Program-made: the position numbers and the translations under genes
In this document: positions 43,530 to 53,052 of the stretch, in pieces
Layout of the letters: every line of letters starts with the position of its first letter
Position numbering within the stretch: position 1 is the stretch's first letter
The notes under the pieces: model-generated
Seen by the model: the letters and a program-made list of their open reading frames with translations, nothing else
The model's database searches: none
What the model was told of the DNA's origin: nothing
Origin: Novosphingobium sp. G106
Lineage (GTDB): Bacteria; Pseudomonadota; Alphaproteobacteria; Sphingomonadales; Sphingomonadaceae
Direction of reading: 5' to 3'
Assembly: GCF_019075875.1 (NCBI RefSeq)
Contig: NZ_JAHOOZ010000001.1
Span: 806,001 to 870,000 of the forward strand
Length of the DNA: 64,000 nucleotides

Positions 43530-43557
43530 TTCAAGGTCAACAATCTATGTGTCTGAT

Positions 43558-46206
43558 TTATTCGGCGCCGAAGCGAACCTTGGCGCGGAAGCCGAACATG
43601 CGCGGCTCGCCGACGATCGACGAGATGAAGCCGCGGGCCGTGTTGTCGTTGATCTGCAGGATCACGTGCTCGTTGGTCACGTTGGTCATGAAGAAGCTGA
43701 GGTCGAACGGATGACCTCCGACGTTTTCCCAGGTGGCATTGAGGTTCAACACGCTGGACGAGGGCGCGACGCCGCTACCGGAGGTGATGGGCAGCGCCGG
43801 ATTGGTCCGGTTGACCACGCCGTCGGCAACGATACGGCGGCGCGACTGGTAGACGAAGGTAGCGCCGACCGAGAACTTGCCGATCGATTCGGGGAACGGC
43901 AGCGTATAGTTGCCCCCGGCGACCACCTGATGCGGGGGCCCGGAGTTGGCGATCGTATTGCACTGTTCGCCGCCGCAAGGTTGCGTCAGCGAAGGCGTGA
44001 TGTCGTTGTAGGGCGCCGGTACCGTCGGAATAACAATCTTCAGCAGCTTTGCGTTGATGTAGCCATAGGCCAGATCGAGCCGCAGACCATCGAACGGCAT
44101 GACGTTCAGGTCTGCTTCGATACCCCAGATGCGCGACTTGCCCGCGTTGATGATCGTCGCGTTGCCCGAGCAGTTCACGAATGTCGTCTGGCCGGGCGGA
44201 AGGGGCTTGGCCGGATTACAGGCGACGCCCAGCTGCAGCTGCTGGTTGCGCAGGTTGTTATAGTAGCCCGAGACGTTGAAGCTGCCCGGCAGGGCGCCGC
44301 GCCAGCTGGTCTTCGCGCCCGCCTCGAACGTATCGACGGTTTCCTTGTCGTACTTCTGGAGAGGGTCGGGACCGAAGATCGCGATGCCGCCCTGGCGGTA
44401 GCCACGCGACCACTTGCCATAGACCATGACGTTGTCGATCGGCTTGTAGTCGGCCTGGAGCAGCCAGGTCGGTGCCGAGGTGTTCTTCTCGAGGTTCTGC
44501 TGGCAGTTGTTCAGGGTCTGCGCGAACGTATAGGGGAATGTCGCCGGGTTCGCGGGCGAGGGGATGCCCGTGTATCCGGGCGCCGTGGGATTGGTGCAAC
44601 CGAACCTGACGTTGCTGGGCACGGTCTGGAACACGGCGGTCTCGTTGATCAGGAACGTGTGCATCTTGTCCCAAGTATAGCGGATGCCGCCGGTCAGCGT
44701 CAGCTGATCGGTCAGCTTGTAGCTGGCTTGGGCATAGAGCGCGTAGTCGCGGAACTTTGTCTTCTGCAGCGAATAGGATCCGGTGCCGCCCGAGATCGTG
44801 CCCTGGCCGGTGCCGGCCGGGAAGGCCGGGCCGCCGACAGCAGAGGAGGGAAGGCAGGCGAAGCTGGGGACGTCGGTGCAGGCCGTGAACGAGGCGGTCT
44901 GGACGCCCGAGAAGCCTAGCGGATCGTTGATTTCGGCATAGCCGCCCGCCTGCCAGGTGAACGTGCCGTCACCCGGATGGCCCTGGAACTGCAGTTCGCC
45001 GACCATCGAGCGTTCGGCATTGGTGTAGCCGGTAAGCCCGTTGTTATGGGTGAAGGCGAAGCCGCGGACCTGGAGGCCGGTCTCGGTGCCCGGGACTACA
45101 CCGGGAAGAAGCGAGTAGTTGCCGAACAGGTCGAGGTTGGTCTTGCCCTTGAACTCGCCGTAGGAAAGGATGTTCTTGACCGTCAGGCTATCGCTGGCGG
45201 TCCAGGTCAGCGTGTTGATGATCTGGAACTGGTCGCTGATCGACTGAGAGTCGGGCAGGCGGTTCGATACCGACCAGAAGCCGGCCGAGGCTTCGCGCGC
45301 TATCTGCGCGACCGATTCGTTGCCGAAGAATGCTTGGTTGGAGCTGGTCGGACATGGCGCGGTGACGCCCTGGGCGCAAGGGAACGCCGCCGTCACCTTC
45401 GGGATGACGCCGTTGCTCTGCGAATGCGTATAGGTGCCGACCGTGTAATTCTCGAGGTCGGGGGTCACGTCCCACAGCGCGCTGACGCGGCCGGCCCAGT
45501 AGTTGACGTCGCCCATCCCGCGGCCGGCGAACTTGCCGTCGCCGAACCGGCCGAGGTTCTTGAGATAGCCCTCGCGGTCCATGTGGTCGACGCCGAGCCG
45601 GAGCTTGAAGGTGTCGGACACCGGAAGGTTGATCACGCCCTGCAGGCGCCACATGTTGTAGTCGCCGGCGCTGCCTTCGACATAGCCTTCGAGCTTGTCG
45701 GTCGGCTTGCGCGGGACAAGCAGTACGGCGCCGCCGGTCACGTTGCGGCCGAACAGGGTACCCTGCGGGCCCTTGAGCACCTGGACGTTCTGCAAGTCGA
45801 ACAGTGCGCCCGGGCCCGCGCCATCGCCGCCGAAAGTCGCGCCGGAACCACGCGGCGCGACGACGTCGTTGAAGAACACGCCCACTGTCGCGAAGCTGCG
45901 CTGCTCCTGATAGAAGCCCCGGATCGTGAAGGTCGTGTTGTCGGCGCCGTAGCGGCTGTTGACTGCGAAGCCCGGAGTCAGGTTTGCCACGTCTTTCAGA
46001 TTGCTGATGTTGTTGTTGGCCAGTTTGCCCTGATCGAGCACCGTGATCGAAATCGGCACGTCCTGCAGGCGCTGTTCGACACGCTGCGCGGTGACGATGA
46101 TGTCGTTGCTCGAATTTTCGTCTGCGCTCTGCGCCCAGGCGGGCGTGGCAGTGGTAGCGCCCAGAACCGTGGCGGCCAGCAAGGTCGCCCTGAAGCTATT
46201 CGTCAT
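43558..46206 (-). CDS. TonB-dependent receptor
   Basis: An 882-residue outer-membrane receptor. The signal peptide (MTNSFRATLLAATVLGA through TPAWA) is followed by a TonB-box-like IIVTAQRVEQ, a plug with LKGPQGTLFGRNVTGGAVLL and a long barrel with a C-terminal Ala-Glu-ending strand KVRFGAE. The ATG at 46206 is chosen because GGGGGAAG lies at the right distance and the signal peptide starts there; a longer frame reaches 46311. Numerous Cys residues in extracellular loops (such as CTDVPSFACLP) are notable. Substrate unknown. Confidence 0.91.
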   Translation of the reverse strand: MTNSFRATLLAATVLGATTATPAWAQSADENSSNDIIVTAQRVEQRLQDVPISITVLDQGKLANNNISNLKDVANLTPGFAVNSRYGADNTTFTIRGFYQEQRSFATVGVFFNDVVAPRGSGATFGGDGAGPGALFDLQNVQVLKGPQGTLFGRNVTGGAVLLVPRKPTDKLEGYVEGSAGDYNMWRLQGVINLPVSDTFKLRLGVDHMDREGYLKNLGRFGDGKFAGRGMGDVNYWAGRVSALWDVTPDLENYTVGTYTHSQSNGVIPKVTAAFPCAQGVTAPCPTSSNQAFFGNESVAQIAREASAGFWSVSNRLPDSQSISDQFQIINTLTWTASDSLTVKNILSYGEFKGKTNLDLFGNYSLLPGVVPGTETGLQVRGFAFTHNNGLTGYTNAERSMVGELQFQGHPGDGTFTWQAGGYAEINDPLGFSGVQTASFTACTDVPSFACLPSSAVGGPAFPAGTGQGTISGGTGSYSLQKTKFRDYALYAQASYKLTDQLTLTGGIRYTWDKMHTFLINETAVFQTVPSNVRFGCTNPTAPGYTGIPSPANPATFPYTFAQTLNNCQQNLEKNTSAPTWLLQADYKPIDNVMVYGKWSRGYRQGGIAIFGPDPLQKYDKETVDTFEAGAKTSWRGALPGSFNVSGYYNNLRNQQLQLGVACNPAKPLPPGQTTFVNCSGNATIINAGKSRIWGIEADLNVMPFDGLRLDLAYGYINAKLLKIVIPTVPAPYNDITPSLTQPCGGEQCNTIANSGPPHQVVAGGNYTLPFPESIGKFSVGATFVYQSRRRIVADGVVNRTNPALPITSGSGVAPSSSVLNLNATWENVGGHPFDLSFFMTNVTNEHVILQINDNTARGFISSIVGEPRMFGFRAKVRFGAE

Positions 46207-46422
46207 TAGCATCTTCCCCCAATCTGCACGGCCGGTTCCCCATGGAATCCTTGTGCTGTGCAGATGTTCAAACCTAGGCGAAGCGCGCCGAGTGGCGAGG
46301 GAAAATTGCAACGAATGCGTCGAAAGTCATGATACCGTTGCGTATATGCAACGCATTTCAAAAGTTATGATAAATAGTGTCTACGTTCTGCTAACCTATA
46401 ATATGGTAAGCATCCATAGCAT
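46207..46422. promoter_or_regulatory. Regulatory region upstream of the second TonB receptor
   Basis: The gap contains an imperfect palindrome GTTGCGTATATGCAAC at 46337-46352 (14 of 16 positions symmetric) and two direct repeats, 46307-46334 and 46347-46372, that share TGCAACG at one end and ATGATA at the other. It is AT-rich from 46360 on. These are candidate binding sites for an unidentified regulator. Confidence 0.55.
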
Positions 46423-46617
46423 CTATTCCTCGATAACTTCGATGACCCGTTCGGGACAAGCGCGGGCGCCACGCTTTGCTATGGCTTCGAGCCCTTCGGG
46501 AACGTCGAAACCTTCGATCGAAATATAGCCGTCGTCGTCCAAGGGATAAAGATCGGGCGCGATCGCCCAGCAGCGGGCGTTGCCGACGCAGCGTGCCTTG
46601 TCGATGCGGATCTTCAT
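46423..46617 (-). CDS. Small ferredoxin, single [3Fe-4S]-type cluster
   Basis: A 64-residue ferredoxin with cysteines at C10, C16 (CVGNARC) and C54 (ARACPERV). The residue where a fourth cluster Cys would sit in [4Fe-4S] ferredoxins is Asn13, so a [3Fe-4S] or variant cluster is expected. Such ferredoxins commonly feed cytochrome P450s or Rieske-type oxygenases. The ATG at 46617 has GGGAGAGG nine bases upstream. No P450 or ferredoxin reductase is in this window. It diverges from the DUF2889-like gene. Confidence 0.85.
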   Translation of the reverse strand: MKIRIDKARCVGNARCWAIAPDLYPLDDDGYISIEGFDVPEGLEAIAKRGARACPERVIEVIEE

Positions 46618-46770
46618 GTCATCCTCTCCCTTAACGACGCCGTGCCTGCGCCTGATCCGCAGTTGATTGCCATTCTGCGGTGCGGATTGTCGATGCCCGG
46701 CACAGCCATCGCTCGGACGATGTGCCCTTTGCGGTCGACAGGTGCACCGGCCTGTGAAATCGTGCCCGAC

Positions 46771-47502
46771 ATGACCCGTGCCGCCGACGATCTCCCGGGC
46801 TATCGCCGCCGCATCCGCATAGAACCGCGGGACGGTGCCGTGCTGGCGATGCTCGAGGACGACATGCACTGCATGGCCGTGACCTTGCGCCACGAGAGCA
46901 GTGTCGTGACCGCCGTCGAAGCGGTGATGGAACGCGCCCCATGGACGACCTGTCCGGGCGCGCGCGACCAGCTCGTTCGGACCTTCGCCGGCCAGCCGCT
47001 CGCCGAAGTCACCGCGCGGCGCGAGAAGCGGGCGAACTGCACTCATCTCCACGATCTCGCGGTCCTCGCCGCCGTCCATGCTTTGGACCGCAGGCCTATG
47101 ATCTACGACCTATTCGTCAGCGATCCGGCCGAGGGCGAGCGCCTCCTCGAACTGTGCCGCGACGGCGAGCGCCTGCTGCATTGGCGCGAGCGCGATGGCG
47201 TACTGACAGAGGCCGGCGGCGTGCCGCTGACGGCGCTGCGCGACTGGATCGCGACGCTGCCGGCCGAGCAGCAGGAACCGGCGCGCCTGCTGCAATGGGC
47301 AGGGCTGGTCGCGCACGGCCGGACGATCCCGATCGAGCGGCAGTCGCGCGCCACGGACCTGCCGCCCAACTGCTACAGCTTCCAGCCCGAGCGCGCGGTG
47401 GTGGCCGAACGCATCGGTCTGCTGCGCGATTTCAGCCACGGCCCGCAGGCGCCGCTCGATGGTTTTGCAGACAGGGAACTGGCCCGGGTGCACGGGCATT
47501 AG
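46771..47502 (+). CDS. DUF2889-like conserved protein
   Basis: A protein of about 243 residues that resembles the DUF2889 family of unknown function. Visible conserved stretches are LPGYRRRIRIEP near the N-terminus, ERAPWTTCPGA, ANCTHLHDLAVLAA and LPPNCYSFQPERAV. The start is uncertain: the frame is open to a GTG at 46642, but that leaves almost no room for the divergent ferredoxin promoter, and family similarity seems to begin near residue 44 of the longer form. Two Cys-bearing motifs could bind a metal or ligand. Function unknown. Confidence 0.72.
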   Translation: MTRAADDLPGYRRRIRIEPRDGAVLAMLEDDMHCMAVTLRHESSVVTAVEAVMERAPWTTCPGARDQLVRTFAGQPLAEVTARREKRANCTHLHDLAVLAAVHALDRRPMIYDLFVSDPAEGERLLELCRDGERLLHWRERDGVLTEAGGVPLTALRDWIATLPAEQQEPARLLQWAGLVAHGRTIPIERQSRATDLPPNCYSFQPERAVVAERIGLLRDFSHGPQAPLDGFADRELARVHGH

Positions 47503-47535
47503 GCGAAGAACTGCGCACTCCGTCGGAGCCCGAGA

Positions 47536-48189
47536 ATGACGATCACGATCACCGCCTTCGAAAACTCACCGGACAAAGGCAGGGGCCTCGCGCGCGACAT
47601 GCGGGTGCGCTGGGCGCTGGAGGAAGTGGGCCAGCCCTATGAGGTGCGCTTGCTTTCGTTCGCCCAGATGAAGGAGCCGGCTCATCTGGCGCTGCATCCG
47701 TTCGGCCAGATTCCGACTTACGAGGAACGCGAATTCACCCTGTTCGAAACCGGCGCGATCATCCTCCATATCGCCGAGCGCTATCCGGGCCTGCTGCCCG
47801 AAGGCGCCGCGGCCCGTGCCCGCGCGATCACCTGGATGTTCGCTGCGCTCAACACTATGGAGCAGCCGATCGTCGAACTCGAGACTGTGCGGCTGCTGGA
47901 GAGCAAGGAGCCCTGGTACGAGCAGCGCCTGCCAGCGGTCCAGGGGCGCGTGCGCAACCGGCTGGGCCAGCTGTCGCGTCGGCTCGGCAATGCCGAGTGG
48001 CTCGACGGTGGGTTCAGCGCTGGAGACCTGATGATGGTTGAAGTCCTGGTCCGCCTGGAGAGCTCGAGCCTGCTCGACGACTATCCGAACCTCATCGCCT
48101 ACGTCGCACGCGCCAAGGCGCGGCCCGCTTTCGAGCGCGCCTTCGCCGCGCAGCTTGCGGTTTTCACGGCGCAATCGTCCGCCGGCTGA
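47536..48189 (+). CDS. Glutathione S-transferase family protein
   Basis: A 217-residue protein with an N-terminal thioredoxin-like domain (FAQMKEPAHLALHPFGQIPTYE, shown in part, with the cis-Pro in GQIP and the ETGAIILHIAERYP helix) and an all-helical C-terminal domain with FSAGDLMMVEVLVRLE. It matches bacterial GSTs in size. It may detoxify or cleave ether/epoxide intermediates of the local pathway, or be a general detoxifier. Confidence 0.87.
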   Translation: MTITITAFENSPDKGRGLARDMRVRWALEEVGQPYEVRLLSFAQMKEPAHLALHPFGQIPTYEEREFTLFETGAIILHIAERYPGLLPEGAAARARAITWMFAALNTMEQPIVELETVRLLESKEPWYEQRLPAVQGRVRNRLGQLSRRLGNAEWLDGGFSAGDLMMVEVLVRLESSSLLDDYPNLIAYVARAKARPAFERAFAAQLAVFTAQSSAG

Positions 48190-48269
48190 CCGAAAATATT
48201 CGCGCCGGCCAGTGCTTGTCCGCCGCTCGCTGCGATGCAACAAGGTTCTCCGGCATCGGAGACCGCTGT

Positions 48270-49769
48270 ATGTTGAAGCGAGTTGGCGCAGTTCTGGCGG
48301 TCTTGTTCCTGTCGTCTATCCCCGCCAGCGCTTTCGCGGACGAGCCCGACGCGGCCACGCTCGCAGCGATCGACCGCAATTTCGACGAATGGCGGCTCGA
48401 AGCCCATGTGCCGGGCCTCGTCTATGGCGTGGTCAAGGATGGTCGCGTGATCGTGATCAAGGGGCAGGGCGTTCAGGACCTGGAGGCCAAGCGCCCGGTC
48501 GATAGCGGAACGCGGTTCCGCATCGCCTCGATGAGCAAGGCCTTCACCGCGCTGGCCATCCTCAAGCTGCGCGACGAAGGGAAGCTGTCGCTCGACGCGC
48601 TGGCCGAAACCTATATCCCCGAAATGCGCGGCTGGACCTACCCGACCAGCGACAGCCCGCGCATACGCGTGCGCGACCTGCTGAACCACGACGCCGGATT
48701 CGTGACCGACGATCCCTGGGGCGACCGGCAGCAGCCGATGTCGGAGGCTGACTTCACCGCCATGCTCAAGACGGGCGTGCGGTTCGCACGGCCGCCCGGC
48801 CTGACCATGGAATATTCCAACTTCGGCTATGCGACGCTGGGCCGGATTGTCACCCGCGTCTCGGGCAAGCGTTTTCAGGACTATATCCGTGACAGCTTCT
48901 TCATTCCGCTCGGAATGACCTCGACCACATACGACATCGCCCGGTCTCCGGCCGACCGGCGCGCGCTCGGCTATCGCTGGCAGGACGAGGCCTGGCTGCG
49001 CGAACCCGACATGCCCGATGGCGTGTTCGGCGCGATGGGCGGGGTCGAGACCACGGCGCAGGACTATGCGCGCTGGACCGCCTTCCTGCTTTCCGCCTGG
49101 CCGCCGCGCGACGATCCCGACACCGGGCCGGTGAAGCGGGCCACCGTGCGCGAGATCGCCGAAGGGTCGAACTTCGTCCAGACCGCGATGCGCGCGGCCG
49201 CGATCGGCGGCGCGCCGTGCCGCCAGGCGATCGCCTATGGCATGGGCTGGCGGGTGGTCGACGATTGCGACCTCGGCCACGCGTTGATCCATGCCGGCGG
49301 CTATCCGGGCTATGGATCGAACGTGCTGCTGCTGCCCGACAAGGGGCTGGCCGTCTTTGCCTTCACCAATCGCACCTATAGCGGCCCGTCCGTACCCGTA
49401 TTCAGGACGGCCCTGGCGCTCCATGCGGGGAATGCCCTTACGTCGCATCCGATCCCCGTGAGCAAGGCGGTCGCCGACGGCTACGCCCTGGCCAAGGCGA
49501 TCTGGGCCGCGGGCGATGCGTCCGTCGCGCAGGATAGCCTGGCGATGAATTTCCTGCTCGATCACGACCTAGCGCACCGGAAGGCCGAACTGGCCGAGGT
49601 AAGAAATCAGGTTGGGCTCTGCCCGGCCTCGGAGCCGGTGGTCGCCGAAAGTGCGCTGGCGGGGAACTTCACCTGGACCTGCGAACGCGGGCGTCTCAAG
49701 GGCAGCCTGCTGGTGGCACCGACCCAGAAACTGGGGCTGCAGGCGCTCGGCTTCGAGGTCGTGAAGCTT
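48270..49769 (+). CDS. Serine hydrolase, beta-lactamase/D-Ala-D-Ala-peptidase fold, secreted
   Basis: A ~500-residue protein with a signal peptide (VLAVLFLSSIPASAFA) and the class C beta-lactamase-like motifs: SxxK at S87-K90 (SMSK), YSN at 182-184 and HAGG near residue 347. Such proteins are esterases or peptidases in the periplasm. The ATG at 48270 is preferred for its signal peptide and GGAGA site; the frame opens at 48216. The last ~120 residues form an extra domain. Not necessarily an antibiotic-resistance enzyme. Confidence 0.85.
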
Positions 49770-50587
49770 TAGGCCGCCGTCGGCAGCTTTTCCACGGTCG
49801 AGTCCGAAACTGGCTCGCCCAGCGCCTGCGCGATCGCGTCGTCGAGGCAGCGCAGCAGGCTGTCGCGGCTGACGCGGTCCTCGTCGCCATAGACGATGCC
49901 GATGGCCAGCGGGTGCGCCTCGTCCTGGCCCGGCAGCAGCGCGGCGACGACATCGGCCTGAGAGCCGAAGCCGAGCTTGCCGCGAACGTGCCGGCTGTCG
50001 CGGCAGGCATCGAGCTTGGCGCTCATGTCGGCTACCGCGAACTTGCGCTCATCGGCGGCCTCGGCGTTGAGCCGTCGCACGACGCCGTCGCGGCGCGGCT
50101 GGTCGACGGTGGAGAGCAGCAGCCAGCCGGGGGCGCCGTCCGACATCGGTTCCTGCAGGCCGCCGTAGATCCCGCGCACGGCCTTTGCCGAGGCACGCGG
50201 GCCGGCGTGCCAGGAGACGATCTGGGTCTTGAGCGCGACGCGGCCGAACACCGCGACGGAAAGGCCGGTCTGCGCGGCCAGCCGGTCGATCAGGCCGACG
50301 AGGCGGCCATCGCGGATGACACCGCTCTGGCCGGCGGCCCCGATCAACGCGGCGCGCGGGGCGAGGCTGTAGGAGCGCGAATTGGGATCCTTGTAGAGCA
50401 GGCCCAGCTCGACGAGGCTCGAGAGCAGCTCGGACGTGCTCGACTGCGGCCGGTCATAGCGGCGCACGATGTCCATCACGGTTGCCTCGCGGTGCGCGTC
50501 GTCGAAATATTCGAGCACCTCGATCACCCGGCGGGCGATCTTGGCCTTGTTCGAAGGTGCTTTGGACACGGCTGACGCGGCAGGCAT
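49769..50587 (-). CDS. IclR-family transcriptional regulator
   Basis: About 272 residues from the ATG at 50587, which has GAGGAGAG upstream. The N-terminal winged helix (VIEVLEYFDDAHREATVMDIVRR in part, then QSSTSELLSSLVELGLLYKD) and the C-terminal effector domain (SVAVFGRVALKTQIVSW) fit IclR. It overlaps the end of the serine hydrolase by one base on the opposite strand. It diverges from an enoyl-CoA hydratase gene; the motif at 50653-50669 in the gap may be its own operator. Confidence 0.84.
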   Translation of the reverse strand: MPAASAVSKAPSNKAKIARRVIEVLEYFDDAHREATVMDIVRRYDRPQSSTSELLSSLVELGLLYKDPNSRSYSLAPRAALIGAAGQSGVIRDGRLVGLIDRLAAQTGLSVAVFGRVALKTQIVSWHAGPRASAKAVRGIYGGLQEPMSDGAPGWLLLSTVDQPRRDGVVRRLNAEAADERKFAVADMSAKLDACRDSRHVRGKLGFGSQADVVAALLPGQDEAHPLAIGIVYGDEDRVSRDSLLRCLDDAIAQALGEPVSDSTVEKLPTAA

Positions 50588-50652
50588 GGAAGCTCTCCTC
50601 AATCCCTTATGCGCTCAGAGTCGCGCGATTTGCGGTATTTGTCAATATAAGT

Positions 50653-50669
50653 GAGAATGCCTCGTTTTT
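50653..50669 (+). promoter_or_regulatory. Candidate IclR operator, IclR/hydratase divergent region
   Basis: GAGAATGCCTCGTTTTT differs at one base from the motif upstream of the TonB receptor at 28171-28187. It lies in the 188-base divergent gap between the IclR and enoyl-CoA hydratase genes. Confidence 0.55.
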
Positions 50670-50775
50670 CCCTGACCTTGGTTAGCGTTCCACGGGCTGA
50701 ACGCGATGTCCAGCCCGATTCGATTTGGCGAACTAAGCACTTGATGAAACAGGCCCGATTCGCGAGGGAAGAGGC

Positions 50776-51717
50776 GTGAACATCGGCGAATGGACCATCG
50801 ATCCGGCGCGGCTCTGGCCGGGCGAGGCGGCCTGGGACGGGCCGGTGGCTTTCGTCGATCTTGACGCTGCGCGCGAGGTTCCGGCGGAGGTCGCACTGCC
50901 GGCCTGTCCGGTGATCGGGCTGGGCGATTCGTCTCATCCGCTGGCGGCGGCACTCGACGCGGTGGTGGAGCCCCCGGTCGGTGCCGACCTGCTGGTGCGG
51001 CAGATCCTGGTGGCGCCGCAGGCCGCGGCCGTGATCGTGCAACTGTTGCGGTTGCTGCCGGCGCTGTCGGTGGAGCAGGGGCTGACTGCGGAATCGCTTG
51101 CCTACGCGGTCTTGCAGGGGAGCGGGGAGCACCTGGCCTGGCGGGGGGCGAATATTGTGGGCGTGGCGCCTGCGCCCGGCCGTCTCGCGGTGATGCGCGA
51201 GGGTGCGCGGCTGATGTTGACGCTCGATAGCCCGGAGAGCGGCAACGCCATCGACCGAGCCATGCGCGATGCGCTTTACGAGGCCTTCTCGCTCGCAGCG
51301 CTCGATACCGAGATTGCCGCGATCGAACTGCGCGCGAACGGTAAAGCCTTCAGCCTCGGCGCCGAACTCGGCGAATTCGGCACGACCACCGATCCCGCGA
51401 CCGCCCACGCGATCCGCGGGCGCACGCTACCGGCGCGCGCCGCTGCGCGCTGTGCAGACCGGCTTGCGGTGCATGTTCAGGGGGCCTGCGTCGGCTCCGG
51501 GCTCGAACTCGCGGCATGGGCGCGGCGCGTCACGGCTTCGCGCGAGGCATGGTTCCAACTGCCCGAGCTCGCCATGGGCATCCTGCCGGGAGCGGGGGGC
51601 TGCGTTTCGCTGAGCCGGCGGATCGGACGGCAGCGGACCGCGCTGATGATCCTGTCGGGCAAGCGGATCGGCGCCGCGCAGGCGCTAGGCTGGGGCCTGG
51701 TGGACGAGATCGCCTGA
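50776..51717 (+). CDS. Enoyl-CoA hydratase/isomerase-like protein with N-terminal extension
   Basis: A 313-residue protein from a GTG start. Residues ~1-125 match no domain I know. Residues ~130-313 are a crotonase core with FSLGAELGEFG and the GACVGSGLELAAWARRVTAS oxyanion segment, followed by LPELAMGILPGAGG. It stops directly after QALGWGLVDEIA, where crotonases usually continue for 60-80 residues of C-terminal helices. I find no frameshift that would restore them. The last 33 bases overlap the convergent amidohydrolase gene. Confidence 0.75.
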   Translation: MNIGEWTIDPARLWPGEAAWDGPVAFVDLDAAREVPAEVALPACPVIGLGDSSHPLAAALDAVVEPPVGADLLVRQILVAPQAAAVIVQLLRLLPALSVEQGLTAESLAYAVLQGSGEHLAWRGANIVGVAPAPGRLAVMREGARLMLTLDSPESGNAIDRAMRDALYEAFSLAALDTEIAAIELRANGKAFSLGAELGEFGTTTDPATAHAIRGRTLPARAAARCADRLAVHVQGACVGSGLELAAWARRVTASREAWFQLPELAMGILPGAGGCVSLSRRIGRQRTALMILSGKRIGAAQALGWGLVDEIA

Positions 51718-53052
51718 GAAGATCGTGGCGCGCACGGCCGTGGACGAGAGCGCTTCGCGGGCGGCCGACCAGGGTTGGTTTAGCAGGCAGAGGTCTGCGG
51801 GATCGCCCGGCGCGATGCGGCGCCGACGCGTGAGGTCGAGCGGATCGGCGACGTAGAGCGCCAGCGATTCTTCCGGCGTCAGCGCTTCCTCGGCGCCGAT
51901 GATCTGCCCTTCGCGGGTCCGGCGGCTGACCGCAGCGGCCATCGCCTCCCATGGATCGTGACTGACGAAAGGCGCGTCACTGCCGCCGGCGAGCGGGAGG
52001 CCGGCTTCGATCAGGCTGCGCAGGCGATAGAGGTCGCCGTGGTGCTGCGGTTCGACATCGGCGAGATAGCGGTCGCCGCGCTCGGCGACGAAATGCGGCT
52101 GGACACAGACCGCCAGTCCGAGGGCTGCCATCCGCGCCACCAGTTCGAGCGAGGCGACCGATGCATGCTCGATCCGATCGCCACGCTGCGCCCCGGCCGC
52201 CTCGAGCACGGCCAGCGCGAAGACCAGCTCGATCTCGGACACGCAATGGACCGCCACGCCGCGCCCCTGGCCGTGGGCGGCGGCGATGAAGCCCACGGTT
52301 TCGTCGAAGTCCGGAAAGGCAGCCTCGTGCAGGTGGAGCTTGGCCGGGCCGAGCCCCCAGTTGCCGGGCAGTGCGTCGGCGAGCGACAACTCACCCGCCA
52401 GAACGCAGTGTTGGAGTAATGCACCGGTGGCACGTTGGCGGCTGACATGTGCCGCGTTGGCTGCGTCGTTGCGCGGCGACATGTCGGTCACGCCGGTCAC
52501 TCCGAAGCGCCCCAGTTCGGCGGAAATCCGCGCGAAATCGGGCGGACTGCTGCCCAGCGCCGCCTGCAGCCAGCGGTCCTCGTCGAACAGATGGCCTTTC
52601 TCCCGATCGAGCCCCGGCGGCGCTTCCGTCCGTTCGAGCAGTTCCGCCAGCGCCAGCGAATTGAGCAGCCAGAGCCGTCCCGAGCGATGCTGGATGCGCA
52701 AAGGGCGGTCTGCCACCAGCCGGTCGAGCGCCCTGGCATCGGGCAGGCCCATTACGCTCTCGTGGTAGCCGATCCCGCGGATCCAGCCGCTGCCCGGCTC
52801 CTGGAGTTGGCGAGCCAGTGCGTCGGCCGTTGTCACCTCGGGCGGCCCGCAAAGCAGGGAAGAGGCACGCACGGCCAGGCCCGCAAGGTGGATGTGATGA
52901 TCGTGCAGGCCCGGCAGCAGCGCGCCGCCAGCAGCATCGACCACCGCTTCGCCGGGATGCGGACTGAGGGTTCCCACTTCGGCGATCCGGTCTCCAGTCA
53001 ACCGAACGTCGGCAATGCCGTGATCCCAGACTTCGGCGCGGCGGATCAACAC
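51685..53052 (-). CDS. Amidohydrolase family protein
   Basis: A ~455-residue metal-dependent hydrolase of the YtcJ-like amidohydrolase group. HDHHIHLAGL near residues 59-68 is the first metal motif, VAVHCVSE and DRIEHAS are later ligands, and GSDAPFVSHDPW near the C-terminus carries the conserved Asp. The open frame extends to 53466, but similarity begins at VLIRRAEVWDHG. The GTG at 53052 (or TTG at 53049) overlaps the CoA-transferase stop codon, indicating coupling. Probably cleaves an amide or lactam; substrate unknown. Confidence 0.84.
   Translation of the reverse strand: MLIRRAEVWDHGIADVRLTGDRIAEVGTLSPHPGEAVVDAAGGALLPGLHDHHIHLAGLAVRASSLLCGPPEVTTADALARQLQEPGSGWIRGIGYHESVMGLPDARALDRLVADRPLRIQHRSGRLWLLNSLALAELLERTEAPPGLDREKGHLFDEDRWLQAALGSSPPDFARISAELGRFGVTGVTDMSPRNDAANAAHVSRQRATGALLQHCVLAGELSLADALPGNWGLGPAKLHLHEAAFPDFDETVGFIAAAHGQGRGVAVHCVSEIELVFALAVLEAAGAQRGDRIEHASVASLELVARMAALGLAVCVQPHFVAERGDRYLADVEPQHHGDLYRLRSLIEAGLPLAGGSDAPFVSHDPWEAMAAAVSRRTREGQIIGAEEALTPEESLALYVADPLDLTRRRRIAPGDPADLCLLNQPWSAAREALSSTAVRATIFSGDLVHQAPA

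Noticed and set aside
48270..49769. Antibiotic-resistance beta-lactamase
   Set aside because: SxxK, YSN and HAGG motifs fit the wide serine hydrolase/esterase group; the context is catabolic and the extra C-terminal domain is unlike class C beta-lactamases.
51700..51760. Frameshift truncating the enoyl-CoA hydratase-like gene
   Set aside because: Neither other plus-strand frame after the stop codon reads like crotonase C-terminal helices, and the opposite strand codes the amidohydrolase C-terminus without interruption.
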